This document shows positions 25,686 through 33,970 of a stretch of 64,000 nucleotides of DNA, piece by piece. A program made the translations under genes and the position numbers. Position 1 is the stretch's first letter. Each line of letters starts with the position of its first letter. The notes beneath the pieces were generated by a model that was given only the letters and a program-made list of their open reading frames with translations, was not told the origin of the DNA and did no database searches. Source of the DNA: Ktedonobacteria bacterium (GTDB lineage Bacteria > Chloroflexota > Ktedonobacteria > Ktedonobacterales > JACDGC01); assembly GCA_027459705.1 (NCBI GenBank), contig DAIDHM010000118.1:22597-86596 (forward strand), in the 5' to 3' direction.

Positions 25686-25745
25686 TACTCGCCACGACCG
25701 CGCAACTCTCGAGGTTTGCCGGTGATCGGCAGACAATAAGCCAGC

Positions 25746-25786
25746 GAAGAGCACGAGGAGACTGGTCTCCCCGTGCTCTTCTTGTT
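25746..25786. terminator. Bidirectional intrinsic terminator
   Basis: GAAGAGCACG (25746-25755) pairs with CGTGCTCTTC (25772-25781), with inner GGAGA/TCTCC, followed by TTGTT. It lies between convergent genes (24225 + and 25837 -). Confidence 0.8.
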
Positions 25787-25836
25787 AGACGTTTAAGGCG
25801 CGGACGGGCAGGGCGATACGCCCCCGTCTCGTGTGC

Positions 25837-27159
25837 TTAACGATTGACCACAGCCAATACTGGTTGTGCGAGTGCGTCGCGATAGACCTCGACTACCTGC
25901 GCGGCGATAACGGGCCAGCTGAAGCGCGTAACGCTCGCGCGGGCATAATGTGCCAGGCGCGCATAGCGCGCTGGATCACTGAGGAGGCTATCCACGCGAT
26001 CAGCGAACGCCAGGGGCGAACGCTGACTCACGAGGGCGCCATTGATCCCTTCGCGGACAATCACTGGCAAACCGCCGACCGCTGGAGCGATCACGGGTGT
26101 GCCACACGCCATGGCTTCTACGGCCACGAGACCAAAGCTCTCATAATGCGACGCGATAGTCAACAGATCTGCGGCACGGTAATAGATTGGTAATTGATCC
26201 TGGGGGACCGCGTCCAGCAGGTGGACCTGACTGGCAACACCGAGCTCATCAGCCAGTTGGCGTAGGCGTGCCCGTTCAGGGTCATGTTCATCACCGCCCA
26301 GGATGACCAGGTGCGCGTACGTCCGCAGGATCGCCATCATCCGTATGAGCAGGTCTGGTCCCTTGAGTGGGTCGAGTCGACCGACAAATAGCAAGAGCGG
26401 CACATCATGAGCGATTCCCAGGGTATTTGCCAGAGCATGTCGGGCAGTCTGGCGACCAGCGGGATCAAACCGATCGAGATCGACCCCACAAGGGATCGTA
26501 TGCATTGCCTGGGCAGGCAGGCCGTAGAGTCGACTGATCTGCTGGCGCTCATCCTCGGTGGCAACGATGATGCCATCGACATTGGCAATGATCTGTCGTT
26601 CTTGCTCGATGCGGAGCGGCGGTTCAGTTTCCTCGGGCCGTGCTTGTTGTTTCAGGCGCGCGAGCGTATGAAACATCGTCACATGGGGCGCGCCCCAGCG
26701 GCGACTCAACGACATGCCCGCCACACCAGAGAGCCAGTAGTGACTATGGAGCAGGTCATAGTCCAGGCGGTTTGAGATGGCAAAGCATTCAATACCCGCA
26801 ACGAAGTGAGGCGCCAAAGCAAAGAGGTCGTTTTTGTGGACGGGGGTGAGGGGTCCAGCGGGGATATGAATAATGCGAGCGTTGTCGGCGAGTGGCAGAA
26901 TCTGCGGCAGGTCAGGGTCAGTCCAACGCGTGAAACAGTCTACCTGGACATGGGCGGCGGCGAGGTGACGGGCGAGTTCGCGGATGTAGACGTTCATACC
27001 TCCAGCGTCACGGCTGCGCCCGATAGCGGCCAGCGGCGAGGTATGGTAGCTGAGGAGCGCGACTCGCAGTGAGTCGCGCGAAGGTGATTCGCAGATGCGT
27101 GGCCAACGACCCTCACCATTGCTGGCGAGTGGTGTGGGGGTGTGGGATGTGCCTGGCAT
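25837..27159 (-). CDS. GT4 family glycosyltransferase, MshA-like
   Basis: 440 aa from ATG 27159, 10 nt after GGAGGTT. GT-B retaining glycosyltransferase. The N-terminal SPLAAIGRSRDAGGMNVYIREL closely follows the MshA/sucrose-synthase-like acceptor loop; nucleotide-sugar binding uses LLFVGRLDPLKGPD and HYESFGLVAVEAMACGTPVIAP (E-x7-E). MshA transfers GlcNAc to inositol-3-phosphate for mycothiol. Without mshB/C/D here this may be another glycosyltransferase of the same clade. Confidence 0.88.
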   Translation of the reverse strand: MPGTSHTPTPLASNGEGRWPRICESPSRDSLRVALLSYHTSPLAAIGRSRDAGGMNVYIRELARHLAAAHVQVDCFTRWTDPDLPQILPLADNARIIHIPAGPLTPVHKNDLFALAPHFVAGIECFAISNRLDYDLLHSHYWLSGVAGMSLSRRWGAPHVTMFHTLARLKQQARPEETEPPLRIEQERQIIANVDGIIVATEDERQQISRLYGLPAQAMHTIPCGVDLDRFDPAGRQTARHALANTLGIAHDVPLLLFVGRLDPLKGPDLLIRMMAILRTYAHLVILGGDEHDPERARLRQLADELGVASQVHLLDAVPQDQLPIYYRAADLLTIASHYESFGLVAVEAMACGTPVIAPAVGGLPVIVREGINGALVSQRSPLAFADRVDSLLSDPARYARLAHYARASVTRFSWPVIAAQVVEVYRDALAQPVLAVVNR

Positions 27160-27424
27160 GCGGTAATAACCTCCAGGGTAGTTACAAAAAGTCACGATTA
27201 CACTATAACATTCGAAGTATTGTCGATGCCACCTCGTTCGTGTCAATGGTCTCTCCCATGGCGCGTGATCAAGCGATCATTTGTCAGGAATAGTCTGATA
27301 AAAATGGTCTGGCTTCTTTCCCTAGCGGAATATCATGCCGACACGTATACTTAGAAAGGACGATGTGACGCGCCTGAAAGAGGCGAAGACCGTGCACACG
27401 TACCGGCTAGATGTAGGAAAGAAC

Positions 27425-27793
27425 ATGAAACGACTGACTGCCATCATCATCTTGGCGGCCTGTGTCGCCTTTGTCGGATGTAGTCGAACGAAGATCGTGC
27501 CGCTGGATGAGGCGCATATGAGTGGCGCCGCGTTCTTGCAATCATCGGTTACTGTGAAAGCCGGACAACCCGTCAAGTTCATCGACAATCCCGATGGTGC
27601 ACAGCATATCCTGGTGGTTGGAACGAACGGAGCCTATGCGCCACAACAAGGCGCACCCGATCAACTGACAGGCGCCGGATTGACCATTACGCCAGGGACG
27701 ACCGATCAGATAGTCTTTGCGACGGCTGGAACTTACACGGTGACGTGTACGATCCATCCTTCCATGCTCCTGACCGTCAACGTGACCCCATAA
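27425..27793 (+). CDS. Cupredoxin-domain lipoprotein (first of a pair)
   Basis: 122 aa from ATG 27425 (AGGAAAG upstream). Lipobox FVGC ends the signal peptide. The mature part is a single cupredoxin fold with type I copper ligands: His in AQHILVVG and the C-x2-H-x2-M cluster CTIHPSM, the spacing of amicyanin. A membrane-anchored one-electron carrier outside the cell is the likely role. Upstream residues in the longer frame (from 27335) have no signal character and were excluded. Confidence 0.85.
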   Translation: MKRLTAIIILAACVAFVGCSRTKIVPLDEAHMSGAAFLQSSVTVKAGQPVKFIDNPDGAQHILVVGTNGAYAPQQGAPDQLTGAGLTITPGTTDQIVFATAGTYTVTCTIHPSMLLTVNVTP

Positions 27794-27984
27794 CCGCGCA
27801 TCTCTTCAGTTGAACACGCTTCCGCTAGCCTACACGAAGTATGCCACACATGGGTGGGGAAATAGGTCGTGCAGGTCATGCTGTTCATGAGCGGCGATAA
27901 CGGAGCGTAAAGATGAGATGCTTTCATCCGAGGGGGACGATAGGATGTCGGACTACTCTGAAAAGGTAAGGAGAACAAAAGTCT

Positions 27985-28377
27985 ATGAGAAAGCTGTTTC
28001 TGGCGACCGTGTGTATCCTTGCGTTAGGTCTGGTAGCTTGCGGTGGGAAAAATACCACTGCGGCCACTGGTCCGGTGCAAGCTGCGACGGTCACGATGGA
28101 AGCGAGCACATTCACAGCGAGTAGTGTTACCTTGAAGGTGGGTGGCACGCTGACCCTGACTGATGACAAGACCAACGGCGCGACGCACATTCTCGTGCTC
28201 GGCCAGAACGGTACTTACGTCAGCAGTCCGAACGGGCCAGCGGCTTTGAATGACCCGAATGGTGTGACGTTCACGCAAGGCGATTCCCACACTTACACCT
28301 TCGCGACCGCGGGTACGTATATGATTACCTGCACGATACACCCAACCATGAATCTGACTGTCACCGTCGTCAGTTGA
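27985..28377 (+). CDS. Cupredoxin-domain lipoprotein (second of a pair)
   Basis: 130 aa, with AAGGAG upstream. Lipobox LVAC, then a cupredoxin domain with His in ATHILVLGQNG and CTIHPTM. It shares the pattern HILV-x-G-x-NG-x-Y and TFATAGTY-x-x-TCTIHP with the 27425 protein, so the two are tandem paralogues 191 nt apart. A 20-bp hairpin follows directly. Role as extracytoplasmic electron carrier inferred. Confidence 0.86.
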   Translation: MRKLFLATVCILALGLVACGGKNTTAATGPVQAATVTMEASTFTASSVTLKVGGTLTLTDDKTNGATHILVLGQNGTYVSSPNGPAALNDPNGVTFTQGDSHTYTFATAGTYMITCTIHPTMNLTVTVVS

Positions 28378-28381
28378 ACCA

Positions 28382-28425
28382 GCCAAAGAGGCGGAAGTTT
28401 CGGGGGAAACTTCCGCCTCTTTGGC
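28382..28425 (+). terminator. Very stable hairpin after the cupredoxin pair
   Basis: A perfect 20-bp stem (28382-28401 with 28406-28425) with a GGGG loop: GCCAAAGAGGCGGAAG... and its complement. No T-tract follows on either strand, so it may act as a Rho-limiting or mRNA-stabilising end. It starts 5 nt after the stop. Confidence 0.65.
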
Positions 28426-28565
28426 GAACTATGCTGAGATATCTCAGAGAGTACAGGTTGATTCACCGCTCCTGCTAGGAGGAAATTCGAGCATGCCGCC
28501 GCGCGAGAGGGGTGAATCCGCGTGTTCGTATGGCATCTGTGACGTTCACCATTGCGAGGACGTAG

Positions 28566-28571
28566 TATAAT
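28566..28571 (+). promoter_or_regulatory. Consensus -10 box upstream of the 66-aa gene
   Basis: Perfect TATAAT with no good -35. The 28426-28755 stretch otherwise holds no visible gene. Transcription would start near 28578. Confidence 0.45.
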
Positions 28572-28755
28572 AGAGACAGAGTGATAACGAGTCAACAACT
28601 TCTGGCACACACTGTGCGGTTGAAGCTTGTAGCGCGCTTCGCGGCTCTGCCGCGTGTCGATAGAGTCAAACACTGGCATGGGACGGGGAGAATCTCCTCT
28701 CTGTCTGAATGGAGCGCTCATCTTGAGCATAATCATTGATGAGGTGGATACCCAA

Positions 28756-28956
28756 ATGACCACGTTGGAACTCGATCCGAAGCTCGCGCGTGCACTTGAA
28801 CTGATCGGTTCGATTGACCCCGACATCGAAGAATCCTGGTCGACGATTGCGGAACGCGTCCTGGCTCAAGCTATGGAAAATGTCGAGTTGGCAGAACGTC
28901 GCCTCCGCGAAATCCAGGACCTGGTCGGAGAGCGCGTATTAGCAGAGTGTTGCTAG
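28756..28956 (+). CDS. Small helical protein, unknown function
   Basis: 66 aa from ATG 28756, preceded by GAGGTGG. Highly charged and helical: LELDPKLARALELIG, AERVLAQAMENVELAERRLREI, ending ECC. It could be a small regulator or antitoxin-like protein; no motif is decisive. The longer frame from 28654 lacks a Shine-Dalgarno. A weak AGGGC/GCCCT hairpin follows the stop. Confidence 0.55.
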   Translation: MTTLELDPKLARALELIGSIDPDIEESWSTIAERVLAQAMENVELAERRLREIQDLVGERVLAECC

Positions 28957-29283
28957 GGCAAAGACGCCCTGCTTCACCTTTCCCTGCTTATTTATTTATG
29001 GTAAATTTTTCCCGCGTCCACGCTGTTGTTTGGACGCTACACAGCCCTATGATATGTTCTCAATATCCTCTAGACCGCCCGCGGTGCTTTGTGGTTTCTT
29101 GCCCGCGGGCAGAGATGGTCAGTTCTAAGATCCGTCCCCAGTGCAAGGAAGAGCACGTATATACCCGTAAACAGCGCACCTGACCACCTCGGTCACCCAT
29201 TGGCCCCATAGGTCGTGGGGAGCCTGCGATTCTTCTGCACAGAATCCACACACACCACCTCCGTAGCCCTTGTTCCGCGCAAT
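28957..29283. other. Intergenic region between convergent genes
   Basis: No gene supported. It contains CCCGCGG/CCGCGGG-type GC-rich inverted segments around 29078-29109 and an AT-rich patch at 28990-29010, but no clear T-run terminator and no tRNA-like structure. Confidence 0.4.
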
Positions 29284-30594
29284 CTAACTGGTGGAATCGG
29301 CAGAGCGGAGGCGTGACTGTTGGCGGGCGAGAAAGTCGACTATCGCCGCGGGATCATCGCCGTTGAGTGTATGTTGTTTCAACTCTGCCATGACGCGCGC
29401 CCAGTCGTCGGCATTGGTCGCGTAACGGCTATCGCGTAGCAGCAGATCCCGGAACACACGCAACTCCAGCTCCTGCCGCGATGCGCGGTCGCGTCCGTCC
29501 AGATCGCCCGTCGCCGGATCGAACTCCAGCGACTGCGTGTGGTTGCGGATGAAGACGAGCAATGGTGCGCAGTGGCGTTGGACGAGATCCTCGAGGACAC
29601 GCTTATCCAGCGCGCCAGGATCAAACGCCAGCGTGCCACTGAGCGTGATATCGACGACTGGCAACTCCCCAGCGCTGACATCGCGGAGCTTGCGCGCGCA
29701 GAAGCTATCGAAGTGACTGGCCAGCTCTTCAGGATTGGCATAGCCATCGACGCGGAAACGCTCGCGGACAAAGCGCCGACGCGGCGCGGCCATGAGCTTG
29801 GCACTGTGTGTTGGCCCATCGGTCTCGACTTCGACCATGAAGTAGCCACGATCTTGCCATTCCCACTCCTCAGCACTCACCGTCTCGAGCGAGCCGGGGT
29901 TATAAATCCAATCATCGAGCATATAAGGCATGTGGACATGACCGAGCGCAATATAATCGACCAGGCCTCGTAGCGGCTCGAAAGCCTGACGCGATGGCAG
30001 CCCATGCACGCCAGTCACGAGACCATCGACGCCGGTATGCAACATGATCAGGCGATATTTGACTCCCTGTGCCTCTTCCTCCATCCTCAATTTCGCCAGG
30101 GCCGCGGCGGTCCGTTCGATCATGACCCCCGTGCTGGCGCCGTACCAGGGCAGACCATAGACCCGCAAGGCGGAACCGGCGATATCATAGAAACCACCCC
30201 CGTGCCGCTGCCGGTCCCAGGGAGCAAAGTGTACTTCGCCATCACTGACATCAGGCGCCAGCAAGATCATCGCGTCGGTCCACGTCAGGAAAGAGAGCCA
30301 TGAGATCCCGGCGTCTCGATAAAAAGCGCGATCATGGTTGCCTTCGATGATCAATGTGGGGATGCCCGCGTCACGCAAGTGTGCCAATTCTGTTTGCGCG
30401 TGGTAGAGCGTCAGCGCGTCGATCGCCCGTTTGTGGAAGAGGTCTCCGGCAATCGCGACAAAATCGACGTGTTCGGTCAGTGCGACGGCAACCACTGCCT
30501 GAAAGGCGCGCGCGAAATCGTTATACCGATCATCACTCTGATATTGATGATTGCCGAGATGTAAGTCGGCGATATGTAAAAATCGAATCTTCAT
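29284..30594 (-). CDS. sbcD: DNA repair exonuclease, SbcD/Mre11-like
   Basis: 436 aa from ATG 30594 (GTG 30600 also possible). Calcineurin-like phosphoesterase motifs in order: HIADLHLGN, AGDLFHKR, EGNHD, MLHTG and ALGHVHMP. The C-terminal 150 residues form a capping domain. SbcD normally works with the SbcC ATPase on hairpins and double-strand ends; no sbcC gene is adjacent on either side, which is unusual. It may act with an unlinked partner or belong to an orphan Mre11-like group. Confidence 0.85.
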   Translation of the reverse strand: MKIRFLHIADLHLGNHQYQSDDRYNDFARAFQAVVAVALTEHVDFVAIAGDLFHKRAIDALTLYHAQTELAHLRDAGIPTLIIEGNHDRAFYRDAGISWLSFLTWTDAMILLAPDVSDGEVHFAPWDRQRHGGGFYDIAGSALRVYGLPWYGASTGVMIERTAAALAKLRMEEEAQGVKYRLIMLHTGVDGLVTGVHGLPSRQAFEPLRGLVDYIALGHVHMPYMLDDWIYNPGSLETVSAEEWEWQDRGYFMVEVETDGPTHSAKLMAAPRRRFVRERFRVDGYANPEELASHFDSFCARKLRDVSAGELPVVDITLSGTLAFDPGALDKRVLEDLVQRHCAPLLVFIRNHTQSLEFDPATGDLDGRDRASRQELELRVFRDLLLRDSRYATNADDWARVMAELKQHTLNGDDPAAIVDFLARQQSRLRSADSTS

Positions 30595-30765
30595 AGACAC
30601 CAGTGTATCACAGGGAGTGGTCGGTTGAAGTCCTCATCACATTCCAGGGAAGGTGACGCTGTTTCGCTATGCTGCCTTCCCCTTGTACGTCGCCACTCTC
30701 TGGCTTTGGCCATCCGCAACACAGCCAGGAGCGAAGTATTCTTAGCATATTCTAGGCGTAACTCA

Positions 30766-30794
30766 TTGTTCAAGCCTGGATAATAGCTTACAAT
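30766..30794 (+). promoter_or_regulatory. Promoter for the histidine kinase gene
   Basis: -35 TTGTTC (30766-30771), 17-bp spacer, -10 TACAAT (30789-30794). Predicted leader about 75 nt to the proposed start. Confidence 0.6.
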
Positions 30795-30875
30795 GAGGGT
30801 AGGTTATTGCTCTCAAACGCATTGCTCGTGGCGCGGAGATTCGAGTGGATTTTTGCCTGGAAGGAAGCGGGTTTT

Positions 30876-32120
30876 ATGTCTACATTCCATCTCACGAACC
30901 CTCCCACCCCGCTGTCTGAGCCTCCAGATGATACCGTTCGCGCGGTCGCGGGGACCTCACCATTGACTTTGGCGGATCGTCACCGGCAATCGATGACATT
31001 CTTCAGCAATTGGACACTCCGCGAAGTGGTGCTGGGTCTCGCGACTCTGCTGTTTTTTGGTATGATGGCCTTCCGTCCACAATCAGGGCAGACCCAGCAT
31101 CCCATGCTCTACTTCGTTGGGATCGTCCTGGTCTGTACGCTGGCGGGAAGCAGTCGTTTGGGAATCCTCACCGCGCTCGTCGCGACCGCGAATAGCATCT
31201 TCTTTGTGGCCACCCATCAGGAAGCATTACTTGAAGGCATGATGACGTTTCTGATCGGCGGAGTGACAGTGCTGGCGATTCCCTGGTCGATTACCTTGCT
31301 GCGCCTGCAATTGCGACAAGTCCGTTCGTCGCGCAACCAACTCTTAGATGCCCATCTCGAGTTGCAGGCGGCTGATGAGGAACTGCGCGCCGAGAGCAAA
31401 GCGCTGGCCCAGTTTACCAATCTGGTGAGCCATGAGCTACGGACCCCGCTCACAGGGATTACATTGGGGATACAGCTCGCCCGCCGGCGTCTGGGCGAGA
31501 TTGAGCGCATGGCGGCCTCCACCGAGTCGCGTCAACACATGCAACAAGTCCAGCAGGTGCTGGAAATTGCTGAGCGACAATCTGATCTGCTCAAGCGCCT
31601 GATCAATGACCTCCTGGATGTCGCGCGCATCAAAAACGATAAACTGGCGCTTGACGTGAAGCCGGTCGATATGGTGGCTATCGCGGCTATGGTGATTCAA
31701 ACGCAACAACTCGCTGCACCCGACCGCGTGCTGACGTTGCACGCGCCGACTGGCGCGGAGGTCTGTTGCGATGCCGAACGCATCGGTCAGGTCATCACCA
31801 ACTTTGTGAGCAATGCTATCAAATATACTCCCGCCACTTCGCCAATTGAGGTCTCCATCACGGTGCATCGCCAGCATATCCGCGTTGCTGTGCGCGACTA
31901 TGGCCATGGATTGACCCCCGAACAGCGCCAACGCGTCTGGGAACAGCATTATCAGGTGCGCGTTGCTGGGCACCAAAACAGTGCAACGCCGGGGCTAGGT
32001 CTGGGGCTGTTTATCAGCAAAGGCATTATCGATCAACATCACGGGCGTATCGGCGTCGTGAGTCAAATCGACCAGGGGTCCACCTTCTGGTTCAGCCTTC
32101 CTCGCCACGTCGCGCTTTAA
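30876..32120 (+). CDS. Membrane sensor histidine kinase
   Basis: 414 aa from ATG 30876 (GGAAGGAAG upstream). After about 45 polar residues come three or four membrane segments (VVLGLATLLFFGMMAF; MLYFVGIVLVCTLAG; FLIGGVTVLAIPWSITLL) of DUF4118/KdpD-like type, then a coiled coil and HisKA (SHELRTPLTGI). The HATPase_c domain has N-box NFVSNAIKYTPA, G1 RDYGHGL and G2 GLGLGLFISKGI. It autophosphorylates the H-box His and passes phosphate to a response regulator. No response regulator is adjacent, so it is an orphan kinase. Confidence 0.93.
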   Translation: MSTFHLTNPPTPLSEPPDDTVRAVAGTSPLTLADRHRQSMTFFSNWTLREVVLGLATLLFFGMMAFRPQSGQTQHPMLYFVGIVLVCTLAGSSRLGILTALVATANSIFFVATHQEALLEGMMTFLIGGVTVLAIPWSITLLRLQLRQVRSSRNQLLDAHLELQAADEELRAESKALAQFTNLVSHELRTPLTGITLGIQLARRRLGEIERMAASTESRQHMQQVQQVLEIAERQSDLLKRLINDLLDVARIKNDKLALDVKPVDMVAIAAMVIQTQQLAAPDRVLTLHAPTGAEVCCDAERIGQVITNFVSNAIKYTPATSPIEVSITVHRQHIRVAVRDYGHGLTPEQRQRVWEQHYQVRVAGHQNSATPGLGLGLFISKGIIDQHHGRIGVVSQIDQGSTFWFSLPRHVAL

Positions 32121-32163
32121 CGCCTGTCCTGTTGGTCTGCCGCCATACGTATCAGCCACTTCC

Positions 32164-32204
32164 AAAAAAAGCCGCCCTAGCGCGTCTCAGCGGGCTAGGG
32201 CGGC
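32164..32204 (-). terminator. Intrinsic terminator of the FAD-oxidoreductase gene
   Basis: GCCGCCCTAGC/GCTAGGGCGGC, 11 bp (32171-32181 with 32194-32204), followed on the minus strand by seven T (32170-32164). Confidence 0.9.
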
Positions 32205-32209
32205 TTCGG

Positions 32210-33721
32210 TCAGGCATGGCTGGGAATCAATGGGACGGCACGATCCTCCGCGAGCTCGTCGATGCCTGCCTGTTCGTGATATTCCGCGTCCGTATTGACC
32301 CGCCACACATCATAGACTTGCCGACCCGCGATGATGTTGCGAGCATCCAGCAACGCGGTCATCATCGAATGGTCCTGGTTATTGTATTTATGCATGCCAT
32401 TGCGGCCCGCCAGGTGCAGATTCTGCGCCGCCTCCGCCAGATAAGCGCGGATCGTTGCCAGGTGGAGCTTGTAGGTATCATCGTAAACGGGATAGGCTTT
32501 GGGCATCCGCACCACCGTGCCATCGATCACTTCTTGAGGATTACCCAGTCCAATACTCGCCAGCTCGCGCGTTCCCAGCGCGATGAGATCTCGATCGTCG
32601 CTGGTCCAGAGCCCATCGCCCTCGAAACAAAAGTACTCGAGCCCCAAGCAGGTCGTGGCGGGATCAGGCACCATAGCCGGGCTCCAGTTTTTGTAATTCT
32701 GAATGCGCCCCATCTGGACTGTTGGATCGTGAATATAGATCCAGTTATCCGGGAAGACATCCTGCCGCCGCAAGATCAGCGCGACGGTGAGATAATCGCG
32801 ATAGCGCAGGGCCTGAGCCGCGGCAATGACGGATGCGGGTGGCGCTGGATCAAACGCGGCAATGAGTTCACGGATGGGGAGAGAACTGATAAAATCATCC
32901 CCCGTGTATTCCTGCGTGCCGCCACGCTTATTGAGCGTCGTAATCGCGATGACGCGACCGGCGGCATGGCGCACGCGCACGATCCGTTCGCCCATTTTGA
33001 CCGCCTGCCCTGTTTCCAGAATGCGGTCGCGCGCGCGCTCCCACATCTGGCCTGGGCCAAACCGGGGATAGCGGAACGTATCGATCAGCGTCTTGATGAC
33101 GCCCTGATGGCCGTCAGAGCTCACGCGTTGGGGAATGAGAGCAGACTTGACGGCGCTGGTGAAATTGAGACCCTTGATGCGTTGGGCGGCCCAATCAGCG
33201 GAGAGTTCACGTGTGCTGATGCCCCACACTTTCTCGGTGTATGTCTTAAAAAAGGTGCGATACAGTCGATCGCCAAATTGATTGGTCACCCAATCTTCCA
33301 GATTCGTCGGATTCTTGACCGGGAAAGCCCGGGCTCGCGCGTAACTCAATATACAGCGCATCGTTTCATGTGGTCCCAGGTTCAGGAAGGCGTTCATTGC
33401 TTTGAGCGGATAATCATAAAACTTGTTGCCATAATAAATGCGCGAGAGTCGTTGACAATCAAGCAGTTCATCCCCGAGCAATTCGGTCCACAGTTGTTCG
33501 ATCTCCGCACTCTTTGAGAAAAATCGGTGTCCACCGATATCGAATCGATAGCCGCGGTAGGTTTCCGTCCGTGAGATGCCACCGACCTTCTCGGGATCAG
33601 CTTCCAGCACGGTGACCCCGACGCCGGCTTTAGATAATACATACCCCGCCGTCAACCCGGCTGGACCCGCACCCATGATGATCACTTGCCGCGTGTCTGC
33701 GGATCGCTGCTCTCCATGCAT
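32210..33721 (-). CDS. NAD(P)/FAD-dependent oxidoreductase, UDP-galactopyranose-mutase-like
   Basis: 503 aa from ATG 33721, 8 nt after GAGGAGG. N-terminal dinucleotide motif GAGPAGLTAGYVLSKAG followed by the second GG motif (KVGGISRTETYRGYRFDIGG). KTYTEKVWGISTRELSADW and the C-terminal GRNGMHKYNNQDHSMMTALL are typical of FAD proteins often annotated as UDP-galactopyranose mutase or protoporphyrinogen-oxidase-like, usually linked to cell-surface polysaccharide. Substrate not determined. Monocistronic, with its own terminator. Confidence 0.85.
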   Translation of the reverse strand: MHGEQRSADTRQVIIMGAGPAGLTAGYVLSKAGVGVTVLEADPEKVGGISRTETYRGYRFDIGGHRFFSKSAEIEQLWTELLGDELLDCQRLSRIYYGNKFYDYPLKAMNAFLNLGPHETMRCILSYARARAFPVKNPTNLEDWVTNQFGDRLYRTFFKTYTEKVWGISTRELSADWAAQRIKGLNFTSAVKSALIPQRVSSDGHQGVIKTLIDTFRYPRFGPGQMWERARDRILETGQAVKMGERIVRVRHAAGRVIAITTLNKRGGTQEYTGDDFISSLPIRELIAAFDPAPPASVIAAAQALRYRDYLTVALILRRQDVFPDNWIYIHDPTVQMGRIQNYKNWSPAMVPDPATTCLGLEYFCFEGDGLWTSDDRDLIALGTRELASIGLGNPQEVIDGTVVRMPKAYPVYDDTYKLHLATIRAYLAEAAQNLHLAGRNGMHKYNNQDHSMMTALLDARNIIAGRQVYDVWRVNTDAEYHEQAGIDELAEDRAVPLIPSHA

Positions 33722-33904
33722 TGTCTTGGCCTCCTCTGCCTGTGTAGCGCTTCCCACTCATCTTCCAGCGTACCCTACCCAACCAAATCGTATGGCGGGT
33801 GCTCGGTTTGGTCTGCGTGCGGAGTATTCGCGGAAGGGCGGCTCAAACCTGTGCCCAACAGGGTATCGCAAAACCTCGGCCATGTCGGATTATCGCCGCT
33901 ACGC

Positions 33905-33947
33905 AAAAACCAGCGCGCGGACAAGATTTCCTGTCCGCGCGCTGGTT
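33905..33947 (-). terminator. Strong terminator after the anti-sigma gene
   Basis: A 16-bp stem (AACCAGCGCGCGGACA, 33908-33923, with 33932-33947) is followed on the minus strand by TTTTTGCG. On the + strand TTTGTTGTG follows, so it may be bidirectional. Confidence 0.88.
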
Positions 33948-33970
33948 TGTTGTGTGCAGTCTCTGCTCGA

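Noticed and set aside
28957..29283. Possible tRNA or small RNA gene in the intergenic gap
   Set aside because: No acceptor-stem pairing or T-loop consensus could be found.
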